A DNA stretch of 30,328 nucleotides from Cellvibrionales bacterium (GTDB taxonomy: Bacteria > Pseudomonadota > Gammaproteobacteria > Pseudomonadales > JAHEGP01): NCBI GenBank assembly GCA_024645065.1, contig JAHEGP010000006.1:1-30328 (forward strand), read 5' to 3'. A program made the translations under genes and the position numbers. Positions 6,147-14,877 of the stretch are shown here, piece by piece. The stretch's first letter is position 1; each line of letters starts with the position of its first letter. Under the pieces are notes generated by a model that worked only from the letters and a program-made list of their open reading frames with translations, searched no databases and was not told the DNA's origin.

Positions 6147-7523
6147 ATGCACCTACATTTTCTCGGTATTTGTGGCACTTTTATGGGAAGCCTGGCGCTG
6201 CTGGCGAGGCAATTGGGGCACCGGGTAACTGGCTCTGATAGCAACGTCTATCCACCCATGAGTACCCAACTCGAACAGCAGGGAATCGCACTTTGGCAAG
6301 GTTATGAGCCGCAGCACTTGCAGCCGGCTCCTGACCTGGTGGTGGTCGGCAACGCCATGAGCCGGGGCAATGCAGCAATCGAGTACATGCTCGATGAGGG
6401 GCTGGATTACACATCAGGCCCCCAGTGGTTGTGCCAGCATTTGCTTGCAAAGCGCTGGGTGCTGGCCGTCAGTGGTACCCACGGCAAGACCACCACCGCC
6501 AGTATGTTGGCCTGGATCCTGCAAGATAACGGCCTGCAACCCGGCTACCTCATTGGGGGGGTGCCGGGTAATTTTTCCGCCTCAGCAGACATTGGCAACA
6601 GCAGGCTTTTTGTCATTGAGGCAGATGAATACGACACGGCTTTTTTCGATAAACGCTCCAAGTTTATCCACTACCGCCCGAAGACTCTGGTAATCAACAA
6701 CATCGAATACGACCATGCCGATATTTTTCCCGACCTGGCAGCGATACAGCGACAATTCCATCATTTGGTGCGCACGGTGCCGCAGAGCGGCGACATCGTG
6801 GCTGCGGCCGGCGACCCTGGCGTGGCAGAGGTGCTGGCAATGGGTTGCTGGACGCCAACCACTACCTTTAGCGTCAAGGGCCCTGGCGATTACAGCGCGC
6901 ACAAGCTAAGCGCCGACGGTAGTCGTTTTCTGCTGTTGCATCATCAGCGTGAGGTCGCTGAGCTGCAGTGGGAAATGCTGGGCGACCATAATGTTGCCAA
7001 TGCCCTGGCAGCGATCTCGGCAGCGGCCACGGTGGGCGTGTCACCGCAGCTGTCAGTGGCCAGTCTGGGTCGTTTCCGCGGCGTGAAAAGACGTCTTGAA
7101 AAAGTTGCAGAGATCAACGGTATTAGCATCTACGATGATTTTGCCCATCACCCGACGGCGATAGAGTCGACCCTGGCCGGGTTACGTAACAAGGTAGGCG
7201 CAGCGCGCATTTTCGCGCTGCTTGAGCCTCGATCCAACACCATGAAGCTGGGTGTGCACCAGTCCACCCTGGGAAAATCGGTGAGGGAAGCAGATTTTGC
7301 CTGGTGGTACCAGCCGACAGACCTGGCCTGGAGTCTTGCAGATGCTGTCGATCCAGCCCTTGGGGACCAGCGTATTTTCGACGACGTCGATCAGATGATC
7401 GCTGCCCTGTTGCAGGAAGTTCGCAGTGATGATCATGTACTGGTGATGAGCAACGGAGCTTTTGCGGGTATTCACCGACGGATTGTCCAGGCCCTGGAAG
7501 GTGCCCACGGAGCTGAGGTATGA
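6147..7523 (+). CDS. mpl: UDP-MurNAc:L-Ala-gamma-D-Glu-meso-DAP ligase
   Basis: Mpl reuses peptidoglycan breakdown products by joining the tripeptide L-Ala-gamma-D-Glu-meso-DAP to UDP-N-acetylmuramate with ATP, in the cytoplasm. It is a full-length Mur ligase of 458 residues. The N-terminal UDP-sugar domain begins MHLHFLGICGTFMG, the ATP loop SGTHGKTTT lies at about 109-117, and the central domain carries EADEYDTAF and NNIEYDHADIF. The C-terminal domain contains FAHHPTAI. The start was chosen by alignment with known Mpl proteins; ATG at 6135 and TTG at 6132 are in-frame alternatives, because GAGGAAG sits unusually close to the chosen codon. Its stop overlaps ubiX by four bases (ATGA), so the two are coupled. 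Confidence 0.95.
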   Translation: MHLHFLGICGTFMGSLALLARQLGHRVTGSDSNVYPPMSTQLEQQGIALWQGYEPQHLQPAPDLVVVGNAMSRGNAAIEYMLDEGLDYTSGPQWLCQHLLAKRWVLAVSGTHGKTTTASMLAWILQDNGLQPGYLIGGVPGNFSASADIGNSRLFVIEADEYDTAFFDKRSKFIHYRPKTLVINNIEYDHADIFPDLAAIQRQFHHLVRTVPQSGDIVAAAGDPGVAEVLAMGCWTPTTTFSVKGPGDYSAHKLSADGSRFLLLHHQREVAELQWEMLGDHNVANALAAISAAATVGVSPQLSVASLGRFRGVKRRLEKVAEINGISIYDDFAHHPTAIESTLAGLRNKVGAARIFALLEPRSNTMKLGVHQSTLGKSVREADFAWWYQPTDLAWSLADAVDPALGDQRIFDDVDQMIAALLQEVRSDDHVLVMSNGAFAGIHRRIVQALEGAHGAEV

Positions 7524-8146
7524 GCGAAAAAACGATTGCGCTTGCCATGACTGGCGCGTCGGGGGCGGCCTACGGGATGCGTTTGCTGCAGCAGTTGGTG
7601 GCGGCTGACTGCCAGATCTATTTTATGATTTCCAAAGCTGCACAAATGGTGCTGGCCCTGGAAACCGAGTTCCGCCTGCCGGCCAGGGAGCGAGCCCAGC
7701 AGAGCTACCTCGGCGAGTCGTTCGGCGCTCGAGAGGGCCAGATAAGGGTGTTTGCAAAAGAAGATTGGATGGCTCCGGTCGCCTCGGGGTCTGGTGCCTT
7801 GGATGCCATGGTGATTTGCCCGGCCAGCACCGGAGTGATTTCAGCGGTAGCCACTGGCGCCAGCAACAATTTGATTGAACGCGCCGCCGATGTAGCATTG
7901 AAAGAGCGCAGGCAACTGCTACTGGTGCCAAGGGAATCCCCGGTATCCGCAATTCATCTCGAAAATATGCTGGCCATTACCCGTATGGGAGGTATTATCG
8001 TGCCGGCCTCTCCGGGTTTTTATCACCGCCCGGAGCAGGTTTCTGACATGGTGGATTTTGTCGTCGCCCGCGTATTGAACCTGCTGAAAATTCCCCAGAC
8101 CCTGTTGCCACCCTGGGGGTACAAGCTCTCTGGCCCCTCCAGCTAG
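7520..8146 (+). CDS. ubiX: Flavin prenyltransferase
   Basis: UbiX joins a dimethylallyl group to FMN to make prenylated FMN, the cofactor of the UbiD decarboxylase in ubiquinone synthesis. The 208-residue protein starts with the flavoprotein motif MTGASGAAYGMRLLQQL (from residue 10). It has the family's PASTGVISAVATGASNNLIERAADV segment (about 93-117) and the C-terminal MGGIIVPASPGFYHRP. Length is normal. It overlaps mpl by four bases, and that pair is adjacent in Pseudomonas too. No ubiD gene is present in this window. Confidence 0.95.
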   Translation: MSEKTIALAMTGASGAAYGMRLLQQLVAADCQIYFMISKAAQMVLALETEFRLPARERAQQSYLGESFGAREGQIRVFAKEDWMAPVASGSGALDAMVICPASTGVISAVATGASNNLIERAADVALKERRQLLLVPRESPVSAIHLENMLAITRMGGIIVPASPGFYHRPEQVSDMVDFVVARVLNLLKIPQTLLPPWGYKLSGPSS

Positions 8147-8176
8147 CTGGGCTTGCTATCAAAGGAAATTCCGTCT

Positions 8177-10654
8177 ATGCGGCCTATTTATCGCAGCTTC
8201 GAGTTTTTTGAGGCGCATTACCGAATCGTGCTCTTGTTGGCGCTCTTGCTGCTGGCTTTCCTGGCCTGGCAGGCGCCCAAAATCAAGTTTGACGCGTCAG
8301 CAGATTCCCTGGTGCTGCAGGGAGATACCGCCCTGGATTACGCCCGGGAAGTCAACGAGCGCTACGCAAGTGAGGACTTTCTGCTGGTGACCTATGAGCC
8401 CGATGCCGAGCTTTTCAGTGAGCCGGTGCTGGAGGTGGTGCGCCAGTTGCGCGATGAACTCGCCGCGGTTGAAACCGTTTCCTCGGTATTCAGTATTCTC
8501 GATGCGCCACTGCTATACAGCCCACCGGTGACTGTGGACGGTATCGCCGACGGTCTGCCGGTGTTGCTTGATGAAGGCGTGGATCGAGAGCTGGCGGCCA
8601 GAGAATTTCTGGACAGCCCGATTTATCGCGGCCTGCTTACCAATGCGGACAACAGCGTCACCGCGCTGTTGGTAAACCTGCAGCGCGACGATAAATACTT
8701 CGCGCTTTTGCAGGCCCGGGACAGCCTTCGGGCGAAGCAGCGCGCAGGCACCCTCGACCCTGAACAGGCGGGTCAACTGCACTCTGCCGAGCACGATTTT
8801 GATAACTACAAGCTCGCGGTCAATGAGCAACAACAGCGCCTGGTCGATGAGGTGCGCAACATTGTTGCCCGGTACAGCAATGGCGCCACCGTGTACCTGG
8901 GCGGTGTGCCGATGATAGCGGTCGACCTGATCGCCTTCGTCAAGAGCGACCTGGTGGTATTTGGCAGCGGCATCCTCGTGTTCATTGTCGTTCTGTTGGC
9001 AGTGATTTTTCGCTCCCTCCGCTGGGTTGTCATTCCGTTGCTGATTTGCATCTCGACTGCGCTAGGCATGCTCGGTTGGCTGGCCCTGATCGACTGGCGC
9101 CTGACGGTTATTTCGTCGAATTTCATAGCGATCATACTGATCATCAACCTGTCGATACTAGTGCATTTGATCGTTAAGTATCGCGAGTTGGCGGCTCGAG
9201 ATGAGCAGGCATCGCAGGCTGAGCTGGTAATGGGAACGCTGCAGGCGATGGCCAAGCCCTGCCTTTATACTACCCTGACCACCCTGGTAGCGTTCGCGAC
9301 CCTGGTGGTCAGTGATATTCGTCCGGTTATGGACTTTGGCTTGATCATGAGTGTTGGGGTTGCCGTCGCCCTGATCGCCTCCTTCGTCCTGTTCCCGGCG
9401 CTCAACATGTTGTTGCCGCGCAGCTATGTGACGGCCGCCCGGGAACGCCCCCCTTTCACGCGTCATTTTGCCAAAGCGGTAGAGCACCACGGTGGTTCCA
9501 TCCTGCTGCTATCGGCGTTGATTACTGCGGCCGCCGTGTGGGGAATCAGCCGGCTTGAAGTAGAGAATCGGTTTATCGACAATTTCCACCATGACACCGA
9601 GATCTACCAGGGTATGGAAACCATCGATCGCGAGCTCGGTGGCACGGTATCCCTGGATATCATTATTGAAGCCGGGCCAGACCAGCTTGTGTCCCAGACG
9701 ACCAGTGAGGACTACGACGAGGTGGACCTGTTTGATGATGGCGGTACCACGGAAGACCCCAGCGTCTGGTTCAATCGGGATGGGCTGGATCGCGTAACGG
9801 CAATTCACCGCTACCTGGATGAACTGCCGGAGACCGGCAAGGTCATGTCATTGGCTATGATATACCAGGTTGCCAAGGACCTCGCGGGCGAAAATATCGA
9901 CAATATCGAGCTTGCTCTGCTCAAATCGAATCTCCCCGGGGACGTGAGCGCGGTGCTGGTTGACCCCTATCTGGACGAGCCGCTGGAAGAAACCCGGATC
10001 AACCTGCGGGTCATGGAAACCGATCCCGACCTGCGCCGCGATGCATTGCTCAAGAAAATCGAGAAGGATCTCGTCGATAACTTTGGTTACCAGCCCGACC
10101 AGGTTCACCTGACCGGCATGATGGTGTTGTATAACAACATGCTGCAAAGCCTCTTCCGTTCGCAGATACTATCGCTGGGCGCAGTTTTCTTTGCCATTCT
10201 GGCCATGTTCGTGGTGCTGTTTCGCTCCCTCAGCCTGGCGCTTATTGCCCTGCTGCCAAATTTGCTGGGGGCTGCCATGGTGCTGGGTATTATGGGATTG
10301 GGTGGTATACCCCTGGATATGATGACCATTACCATAGCCTCGATTTGCGTCGGTATCGGTGTCGATGATGCAATTCACTACGTCTATCGATTTGGCAAGG
10401 AATTCGAACTCGATCGCAATTATCTTGCCGCCATGCATCGCAGCCATCGCAGCATCGGCAAGGCCATGTACTACACGTCGCTGATAGTGGTGCTGGGATT
10501 TGCCATCCTGGTTTTTTCCAATTTTCGACCCAGTATCTATTTTGGCCTGCTGACAGGGACGGCCATGCTGGCGATGCTGCTGGGCGACCTGCTGTTGTTA
10601 CCGAAGCTGATATTTGTCTTTAAGCCCTACGGTCCAGAGGCCCGCAGCAGTTGA
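8177..10654 (+). CDS. RND-superfamily (MMPL type) exporter
   Basis: This is a predicted inner-membrane transporter of the MMPL/sterol-sensing-domain branch of the RND superfamily (COG1033-like). The 825 residues form two similar halves. Each half has one membrane helix, a large periplasmic loop and a block of five helices. The first helix is at about 17-37; the helix blocks lie at about 250-410 and 660-820. Conserved polar segments in the helix blocks include NFIAIILIINLSILVHL and SICVGIGVDDAIHYVYRFG. The second periplasmic loop holds an acidic stretch (EDYDEVDLFDDGG, about residue 510). ATG is preferred over TTG at 8153 because an AAAGGA ribosome-binding site precedes it. No membrane-fusion or outer-membrane partner is adjacent. 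The substrate is unknown; lipids or hydrophobic compounds are typical for the family. Confidence 0.88.
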   Translation: MRPIYRSFEFFEAHYRIVLLLALLLLAFLAWQAPKIKFDASADSLVLQGDTALDYAREVNERYASEDFLLVTYEPDAELFSEPVLEVVRQLRDELAAVETVSSVFSILDAPLLYSPPVTVDGIADGLPVLLDEGVDRELAAREFLDSPIYRGLLTNADNSVTALLVNLQRDDKYFALLQARDSLRAKQRAGTLDPEQAGQLHSAEHDFDNYKLAVNEQQQRLVDEVRNIVARYSNGATVYLGGVPMIAVDLIAFVKSDLVVFGSGILVFIVVLLAVIFRSLRWVVIPLLICISTALGMLGWLALIDWRLTVISSNFIAIILIINLSILVHLIVKYRELAARDEQASQAELVMGTLQAMAKPCLYTTLTTLVAFATLVVSDIRPVMDFGLIMSVGVAVALIASFVLFPALNMLLPRSYVTAARERPPFTRHFAKAVEHHGGSILLLSALITAAAVWGISRLEVENRFIDNFHHDTEIYQGMETIDRELGGTVSLDIIIEAGPDQLVSQTTSEDYDEVDLFDDGGTTEDPSVWFNRDGLDRVTAIHRYLDELPETGKVMSLAMIYQVAKDLAGENIDNIELALLKSNLPGDVSAVLVDPYLDEPLEETRINLRVMETDPDLRRDALLKKIEKDLVDNFGYQPDQVHLTGMMVLYNNMLQSLFRSQILSLGAVFFAILAMFVVLFRSLSLALIALLPNLLGAAMVLGIMGLGGIPLDMMTITIASICVGIGVDDAIHYVYRFGKEFELDRNYLAAMHRSHRSIGKAMYYTSLIVVLGFAILVFSNFRPSIYFGLLTGTAMLAMLLGDLLLLPKLIFVFKPYGPEARSS

Positions 10655-10911
10655 TGATGGAATGTCGGTCTGGCTGCGGGGCCTGTTGTATCGCTGCATC
10701 GATTTCGAGCCCCATACCAGGGATGCCCGAGGGGAAGCCGGCCGGCGCGGACTGTGTGCAGCTCGATGACGATTTTAACTGTCAACTGTTCGGGCAAGCT
10801 GCACGACCACAAGTCTGTCGGGACCTGCAGCCCTGTGCAGATATTTGTGGCAGCACACGGTCAGAGGCAATGAGCCTGATTGCTGTGCTGGAGCTGGCGA
10901 CGCTGCCCTGA
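10654..10911 (+). CDS. YkgJ-family cysteine-cluster protein
   Basis: This small protein of 85-86 residues matches the YkgJ/UPF0153 family, thought to bind zinc or an iron-sulfur cluster. The cysteine pattern is CRSGCGACC at the N-terminus, a middle pair in ADCVQLDDDFNCQLF, and CRDLQPCADIC near residue 65. It also contains PGMPEGKPAG, a usual feature of the family. Two consecutive ATGs (10654 and 10657) are possible starts; the first overlaps the exporter stop by one base. No biochemical role is established for the family as far as I know. Confidence 0.85.
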   Translation: MMECRSGCGACCIAASISSPIPGMPEGKPAGADCVQLDDDFNCQLFGQAARPQVCRDLQPCADICGSTRSEAMSLIAVLELATLP

Positions 10912-10913
10912 GC

Positions 10914-11522
10914 ATGCTTCCCTCCCACAGGCAGCAGATTGCGCTGTTTCCCTTGAAGTCGGTACTGTTTCCCGGCGCGCGCACCGCCCTGAAGATTATC
11001 GAACCCCGCTACATGGATATGGTCAAGACCTGCCTGAAAGCGGAACAGGGCTTTGGGGTCATTTTGCTGAAGGCTGGCAGCGAGGTTTATCGGCCCGGTT
11101 TGTGGCGCACCCCTGATCTTGCGGAAGTGGGTTGCTACGCCAGGATCGTCGATTGGGATGCCTTGCCCCAGGGCCAGCTCGGCCTGGTGGTGGAGGGCGC
11201 CGGGAAATTCCGCCTGCGCGAATGGTCAGAAGCCCCTGACCACCTGCTGCGCGGAAGCGTTGATTGGGTGGTCGAGGAGGGCGACCAGGCTCTACCGCAC
11301 TTGGCGCTGGAGCTGGCCGAGCTGCTGCGCAGCTTGTCAGCCCATCCAACCGTGCAACAGCTGAAGATGGATCGCCGCCCGCACTCGGCACTTTCGACAG
11401 CCAATCAGCTGGCGCAGTTGCTACCCATCAGTCCGACGCAGAAGCAGCAGTTGCTGGAACTTGAAGATCCATTGGGTCGATTGGCTTTGATCGAGCAGTT
11501 TTTGGGTGAGCTGGCGGGTTAA
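10914..11522 (+). CDS. Stand-alone LON-substrate-binding-domain protein
   Basis: The 202-residue protein is a free-standing version of the Lon protease N-terminal domain, without ATPase or protease parts. The opening IALFPLKSVLFPGARTALKI and EPRYMDMVKTCL (residues about 9-41) are typical. A beta-rich core follows (about 45-120) and then a helical bundle. Family members of this kind exist in many bacteria with no settled function; a role in substrate recognition or as an adaptor is inferred from Lon. The longer in-frame start at 10845 was rejected because it would lie inside the previous gene, and the domain begins just after the ATG used here. It is two bases downstream of the YkgJ-type gene, as last gene of the run. 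Confidence 0.85.
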   Translation: MLPSHRQQIALFPLKSVLFPGARTALKIIEPRYMDMVKTCLKAEQGFGVILLKAGSEVYRPGLWRTPDLAEVGCYARIVDWDALPQGQLGLVVEGAGKFRLREWSEAPDHLLRGSVDWVVEEGDQALPHLALELAELLRSLSAHPTVQQLKMDRRPHSALSTANQLAQLLPISPTQKQQLLELEDPLGRLALIEQFLGELAG

Positions 11523-11565
11523 CGGCGGAGCTTGTCCCCGATGCGATTACCCTGCAGTGGCCTCA

Positions 11566-12540
11566 TCAGGCATTGACGTTGTGGTAGTAGAGCAGCCCGA
11601 GATAGCCCAGGTAGATGAGCAATAGCACCGAGGCCTCGGCTCGTTGGATCACACCGCCTCTGCGCAGGGAGTAATTGCTGGAGAAAAGCCAGAGCAGAAC
11701 ACTCAGCAACACCATGGCGGGATAGTCACGGGTTAACACCGCGGGCTCGAAAGCGCCCGGTGCGATAATTCCCGGAATTGCCATAACGCCAAGCAAATTG
11801 AAAAGATTGGAACCGACGACATTGCCTATCGCGATATCGTGCTCACCTTTGCGCGCAGCGGCGATAGATGCCGCCAATTCTGGCAGTGAGGTACCGAGGG
11901 CCACGATGGTCAGGCCGATAACAAGATCACTGATGCCCAGCGCTGTCGCGATTTCGGTAGCGGACCATACCAGCAGGCGGGAAGAGATAACCAGCACAAA
12001 CAGTCCCAGCAGCAAGGTGCCGATGGCAGCGCTCGCCGTCATATCCAGCGGAATTTCCGACTCGAATTCCCGCGCAAGGATGTCGCTACGATTGCGGGCG
12101 GCTTCATGCAGGGTCCAGCCGATGATCGCAATCAGGCCGCACAGGAGTATCAGTCCATCAACCCGATTGAGCTCGCCGTCGAGCAGCATCATTACGCCCA
12201 GGAACATGCACAGCAATAGCACGGGTAGTTCGCGCTTGACGATTCTGGATTGCACCCGCAGCGGGTAGAGCAGCGCAGTCGCGCCGATAATCAGGCCGAC
12301 ATTGGCTATGTTTGATCCCAGTGCATTGCCAATGGCAAGCCCTGACTGACCGCTCGCTGCGGCCATCGCCGAGACCAGCATTTCGGGTGCCGATGTGCCG
12401 AAGCCCACCACGACCACCCCGATGACCAGCGGGGAAATCCCGAAGATTCGAGCGCTGGCCGAGGCGCCAATCACGAAACGATCAGCGCTCCAGATAAGTA
12501 GTAAAAAGCCGACCAACAAGCCGCCGATTGCCAAACCCAT
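11566..12540 (-). CDS. Calcium/sodium antiporter, YrbG-like
   Basis: This inner-membrane exchanger belongs to the CaCA family (K+-dependent Na+/Ca2+ exchanger-like, as YrbG). The 324 residues show the duplicated halves with about ten membrane helices. The two ion-binding alpha repeats are visible as GFGTSAPEMLVSAMAA with GNALGSNIANVGLIIG (first half) and ALGTSLPELAASIAA with GNVVGSNLFNLLGVMA (second half). The start was taken as MGLAIGGLLVGF; a longer in-frame start at 12663 would add a non-hydrophobic stretch inside the upstream gene. A GGAAGG ribosome-binding site precedes the chosen ATG. It is third in a minus-strand block after dedA and the Kef-type gene, 49 bases behind the latter, and may also have its own promoter. 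It ends 43 bases from the convergent LON-domain gene, with no clear terminator between. Confidence 0.92.
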   Translation of the reverse strand: MGLAIGGLLVGFLLLIWSADRFVIGASASARIFGISPLVIGVVVVGFGTSAPEMLVSAMAAASGQSGLAIGNALGSNIANVGLIIGATALLYPLRVQSRIVKRELPVLLLCMFLGVMMLLDGELNRVDGLILLCGLIAIIGWTLHEAARNRSDILAREFESEIPLDMTASAAIGTLLLGLFVLVISSRLLVWSATEIATALGISDLVIGLTIVALGTSLPELAASIAAARKGEHDIAIGNVVGSNLFNLLGVMAIPGIIAPGAFEPAVLTRDYPAMVLLSVLLWLFSSNYSLRRGGVIQRAEASVLLLIYLGYLGLLYYHNVNA

Positions 12541-12568
12541 ACGCAAGCCTTCCGGGGGGAGGGGGCGG

Positions 12569-12598
12569 ATTATACGGCAGTGAAAGCGCTTAGGTGAA
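12569..12598 (-). promoter_or_regulatory. Candidate promoter for the calcium/sodium antiporter
   Basis: On the minus strand a perfect TATAAT (12574-12569) follows TTCACC (12598-12593, four of six matches) by 18 bases. The -35 overlaps the last codons of the Kef-type gene. The leader would be about 20 bases and would keep the ribosome-binding site. Confidence 0.5.
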
Positions 12599-14194
12599 GT
12601 CGCCCTCAGAAAAACCCTGCTTGCGGCGATTGATGGTCTGGTGGACGTGCTCGGCGAAGCCAAACCCTGCCTCGCCGTACAGATTGAAGGTGATGCAACC
12701 CATCGCCTTGAGTTCTGCGAGTTGATCCTGGTGACGGGCGATGGCCGCCAGCTGACCCTGGTAGCCCATTTCCCGGATCAATTCGCAGACCGCCTTGTTT
12801 TCAGAATGCTTGGTCAGGTTGACCATGATCAGTTGTATGTCCTGGAGTTTGACCTGACTCCAGAAATCGGAGTCGCTGGCATCACCATGCACGATTTTCA
12901 TACCCTTGAGGCGCAAGCCAGGAATTTTGCTGGTGTTTTCCTCTACCCCGACCACGGTATTGCCATAAGCCTCCGTCAGGTAGAGGTAGGCTCCTACCCC
13001 GACTCGACCCATGCCCAGAATAATGACAGAGCTGCCTCTCAGGTCTTCGGGCTGTTCGCTCTGCAGCCGTTTTTCACGCTCGAACCGACGCAGCTGTGGC
13101 TTGAAGCGTCGGTATATTTCATGGGAGCGGGTATTGAAGGGAACCGAGATGAAAAATGAAATGGACAGGGCCAGGGCAATGGTGACCACCCACTCCCGCT
13201 CCAGCAACCCGGCATCCGCGGCCAGGTCAGCGACGATGAGGCCAAATTCGCTGAAATTGAAAAGCGCCAGCGAAGCTAACAAGGCAGTTCTGGCTCGCAA
13301 TCGGAGCGCCGTCATCAGCAGGTAATACAGTACGGGCTTGGCAAACACCAGAATGCCCAACGCCAGGGCAATCAGTAGCCCGTCTGTTCCAGGGAGTCCA
13401 CTGAGTCCAATGGACAAAAAGAAACCCACCAGGAACAGGTCTTTTAAATCCAGCAGTGACTTGGCCAGCTCCGAGCTCTTGCCCCCGCCAGCCAGCAATG
13501 CACCCAGGATCAGTGCGCCGAGATCACCCTTGATATTAAATGCCTCGAACAAGGTTGCGCCGCCAAAAGCCACGCCGATGCCAAATAGCAGCAGCAGCTC
13601 CCCGTGGCCGCTCCAGCGCATGATGCGGAAGAGGAGGGGGCGGCTCAGTACCAGAGCAAGCGCAGTGGCAAACAGGCCCAGGGACAAGTCTGGCAGCTTG
13701 CCGGTATTAAGTGCAAGAAATACCACGGCTGCCAGATCCTGCATGATGAGAATGCCAATGGCGATCTTGGCGTGGAGTGCGGCGCTCTCGCCCCTATCCT
13801 CAAAGATCTTTACGGCGAAGACTGTGCTGGAAAACGACAGTGCAAAGGCGATGATCCAGACTGCCTCGGGCTTCATTGGCGCGATGGATGGGAATATCGC
13901 CAGCGCCGAAAAAATCGCCGCTCCCAGCAATAACATGCTCAGTAGCAAATGGATGCTCGCAACTGCCCACACCTGGGGGGCTGCCAACTCCCTGATATTG
14001 AGCTTCAGGCCAATGGTGAACAACAGCAAGGTTACGCCTGCCTGCGCCAGCACATCGATCATAGCCCCGGCTTCAATGGGCAGCATGTAAAGGGCGAAGC
14101 CTGCGACCAGATAACCCAGCATGGGCGGATAGCCCAGTTTGCGCACGGCGACGCCGCATCCCAGGGCGATTAGTATAATGAGCGGGTCTATCAT
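12590..14194 (-). CDS. Kef-type cation:proton antiporter with TrkA-N domain
   Basis: This is a monovalent cation:proton antiporter-2 family protein. About 12 membrane helices (residues 1-370) are followed by a cytoplasmic nucleotide-binding RCK/TrkA-N domain (about 395-520) with the dinucleotide motif ILGMGRVGVG. Family members exchange K+ or Na+ for H+ and are gated by nucleotides or thiols. The 534 residues are close to the usual length. A longer in-frame start at 14284 lies inside dedA and encodes His/Arg-rich non-membrane sequence, so MIDPLIILIALGCG was preferred. Its ATG overlaps the dedA stop by four bases (ATGA) and an AGGA lies upstream. It resembles the YbaL/KefB branch, but I cannot assign a specific symbol or ion. 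Confidence 0.9.
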   Translation of the reverse strand: MIDPLIILIALGCGVAVRKLGYPPMLGYLVAGFALYMLPIEAGAMIDVLAQAGVTLLLFTIGLKLNIRELAAPQVWAVASIHLLLSMLLLGAAIFSALAIFPSIAPMKPEAVWIIAFALSFSSTVFAVKIFEDRGESAALHAKIAIGILIMQDLAAVVFLALNTGKLPDLSLGLFATALALVLSRPLLFRIMRWSGHGELLLLFGIGVAFGGATLFEAFNIKGDLGALILGALLAGGGKSSELAKSLLDLKDLFLVGFFLSIGLSGLPGTDGLLIALALGILVFAKPVLYYLLMTALRLRARTALLASLALFNFSEFGLIVADLAADAGLLEREWVVTIALALSISFFISVPFNTRSHEIYRRFKPQLRRFEREKRLQSEQPEDLRGSSVIILGMGRVGVGAYLYLTEAYGNTVVGVEENTSKIPGLRLKGMKIVHGDASDSDFWSQVKLQDIQLIMVNLTKHSENKAVCELIREMGYQGQLAAIARHQDQLAELKAMGCITFNLYGEAGFGFAEHVHQTINRRKQGFSEGDFT

Positions 14195-14814
14195 CCGATA
14201 ATCCTGAAGCGGTCTCTGAGCCAGATGGCGGCGATGGCGATAATAATAACAATAAAGATGCCCGCGATGATGTAGCTGCGCCACTCGCCAGTGCTATCAG
14301 TCGCCGCCCCGGAAAAGTAGCCGGGCAATGTATACATGGGCGCCCAGGCCAGGGCCGAGGCTATGTTCAGCGAAAAGAACAACCAGCGCGGCATCAACAG
14401 GCTGCCGGCCACTAGTGGCATTACCGGTCGAACCGGGCCGAGGAAGCGTGCCACTACGATGCTGATACCGCCGTACTCGTAAAAAAAATGTTCGCCCCTT
14501 GCGAGCCAGTTTCGGTGGCGGCTAAATGGCCAGATATTGGGCAGGTGGCTGTGGAAATGGCGACCGATAAGATAGCTGGCACTATCGCCGGCAACCGCGC
14601 CTGAAAAAGCACACGCGATGGTCGTCGGCAGTGACAGGGCCCCCGTGCCAGCGATGAATGCGGCGAGGTAAAGTAGCACCACGCCCGGGATGATGATGCC
14701 GATCAACGCGAACGACTCGACAAAGGCAATGCCGGCAATGATTGGCCCGAGCCACGCCTGATGCTCGGTAAGCCAGTACCATGCGGCGCTATCTTGTAGT
14801 GAGTTCCAGTCCAT
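14191..14814 (-). CDS. DedA-family membrane protein
   Basis: DedA/SNARE-associated (VTT domain) proteins are inner-membrane proteins linked to phospholipid recycling, membrane potential and drug tolerance. This one has 207 residues and four to five membrane segments. Family features are FVESFALIGIIIPGVVLL near the N-terminus, ASYLIGRHF, and FLGPVRPVMPLVAGSLLMPRW (about 120-140). The last helix is followed by a short basic end. It is first in a minus-strand block with the Kef-type and calcium/sodium antiporters, and it shares a 63-base divergent promoter region with proA. Which DedA subgroup it belongs to cannot be told from sequence alone. Confidence 0.9.
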   Translation of the reverse strand: MDWNSLQDSAAWYWLTEHQAWLGPIIAGIAFVESFALIGIIIPGVVLLYLAAFIAGTGALSLPTTIACAFSGAVAGDSASYLIGRHFHSHLPNIWPFSRHRNWLARGEHFFYEYGGISIVVARFLGPVRPVMPLVAGSLLMPRWLFFSLNIASALAWAPMYTLPGYFSGAATDSTGEWRSYIIAGIFIVIIIAIAAIWLRDRFRIIG

Positions 14815-14827
14815 AGGGCCGCATAGA

Positions 14828-14836
14828 TGTTATAAT
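14828..14836 (+). promoter_or_regulatory. Extended -10 promoter for proA
   Basis: TGTTATAAT is a perfect extended -10 (TGn plus TATAAT). No good -35 is visible. The leader would be about 35 bases and contains AGAGGA before the start. The reverse strand reads TATAAC at almost the same place, so a divergent dedA promoter may overlap it. Confidence 0.6.
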
Positions 14837-14877
14837 GCCGGGTTTATTCGGTAGCCGACAAGAGGAATATCGGGTTG

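Noticed and set aside
13338..14090. Plus-strand 250-codon frame, Ser/Pro/Met-rich
   Set aside because: Antisense shadow of the Kef-type antiporter membrane domain.
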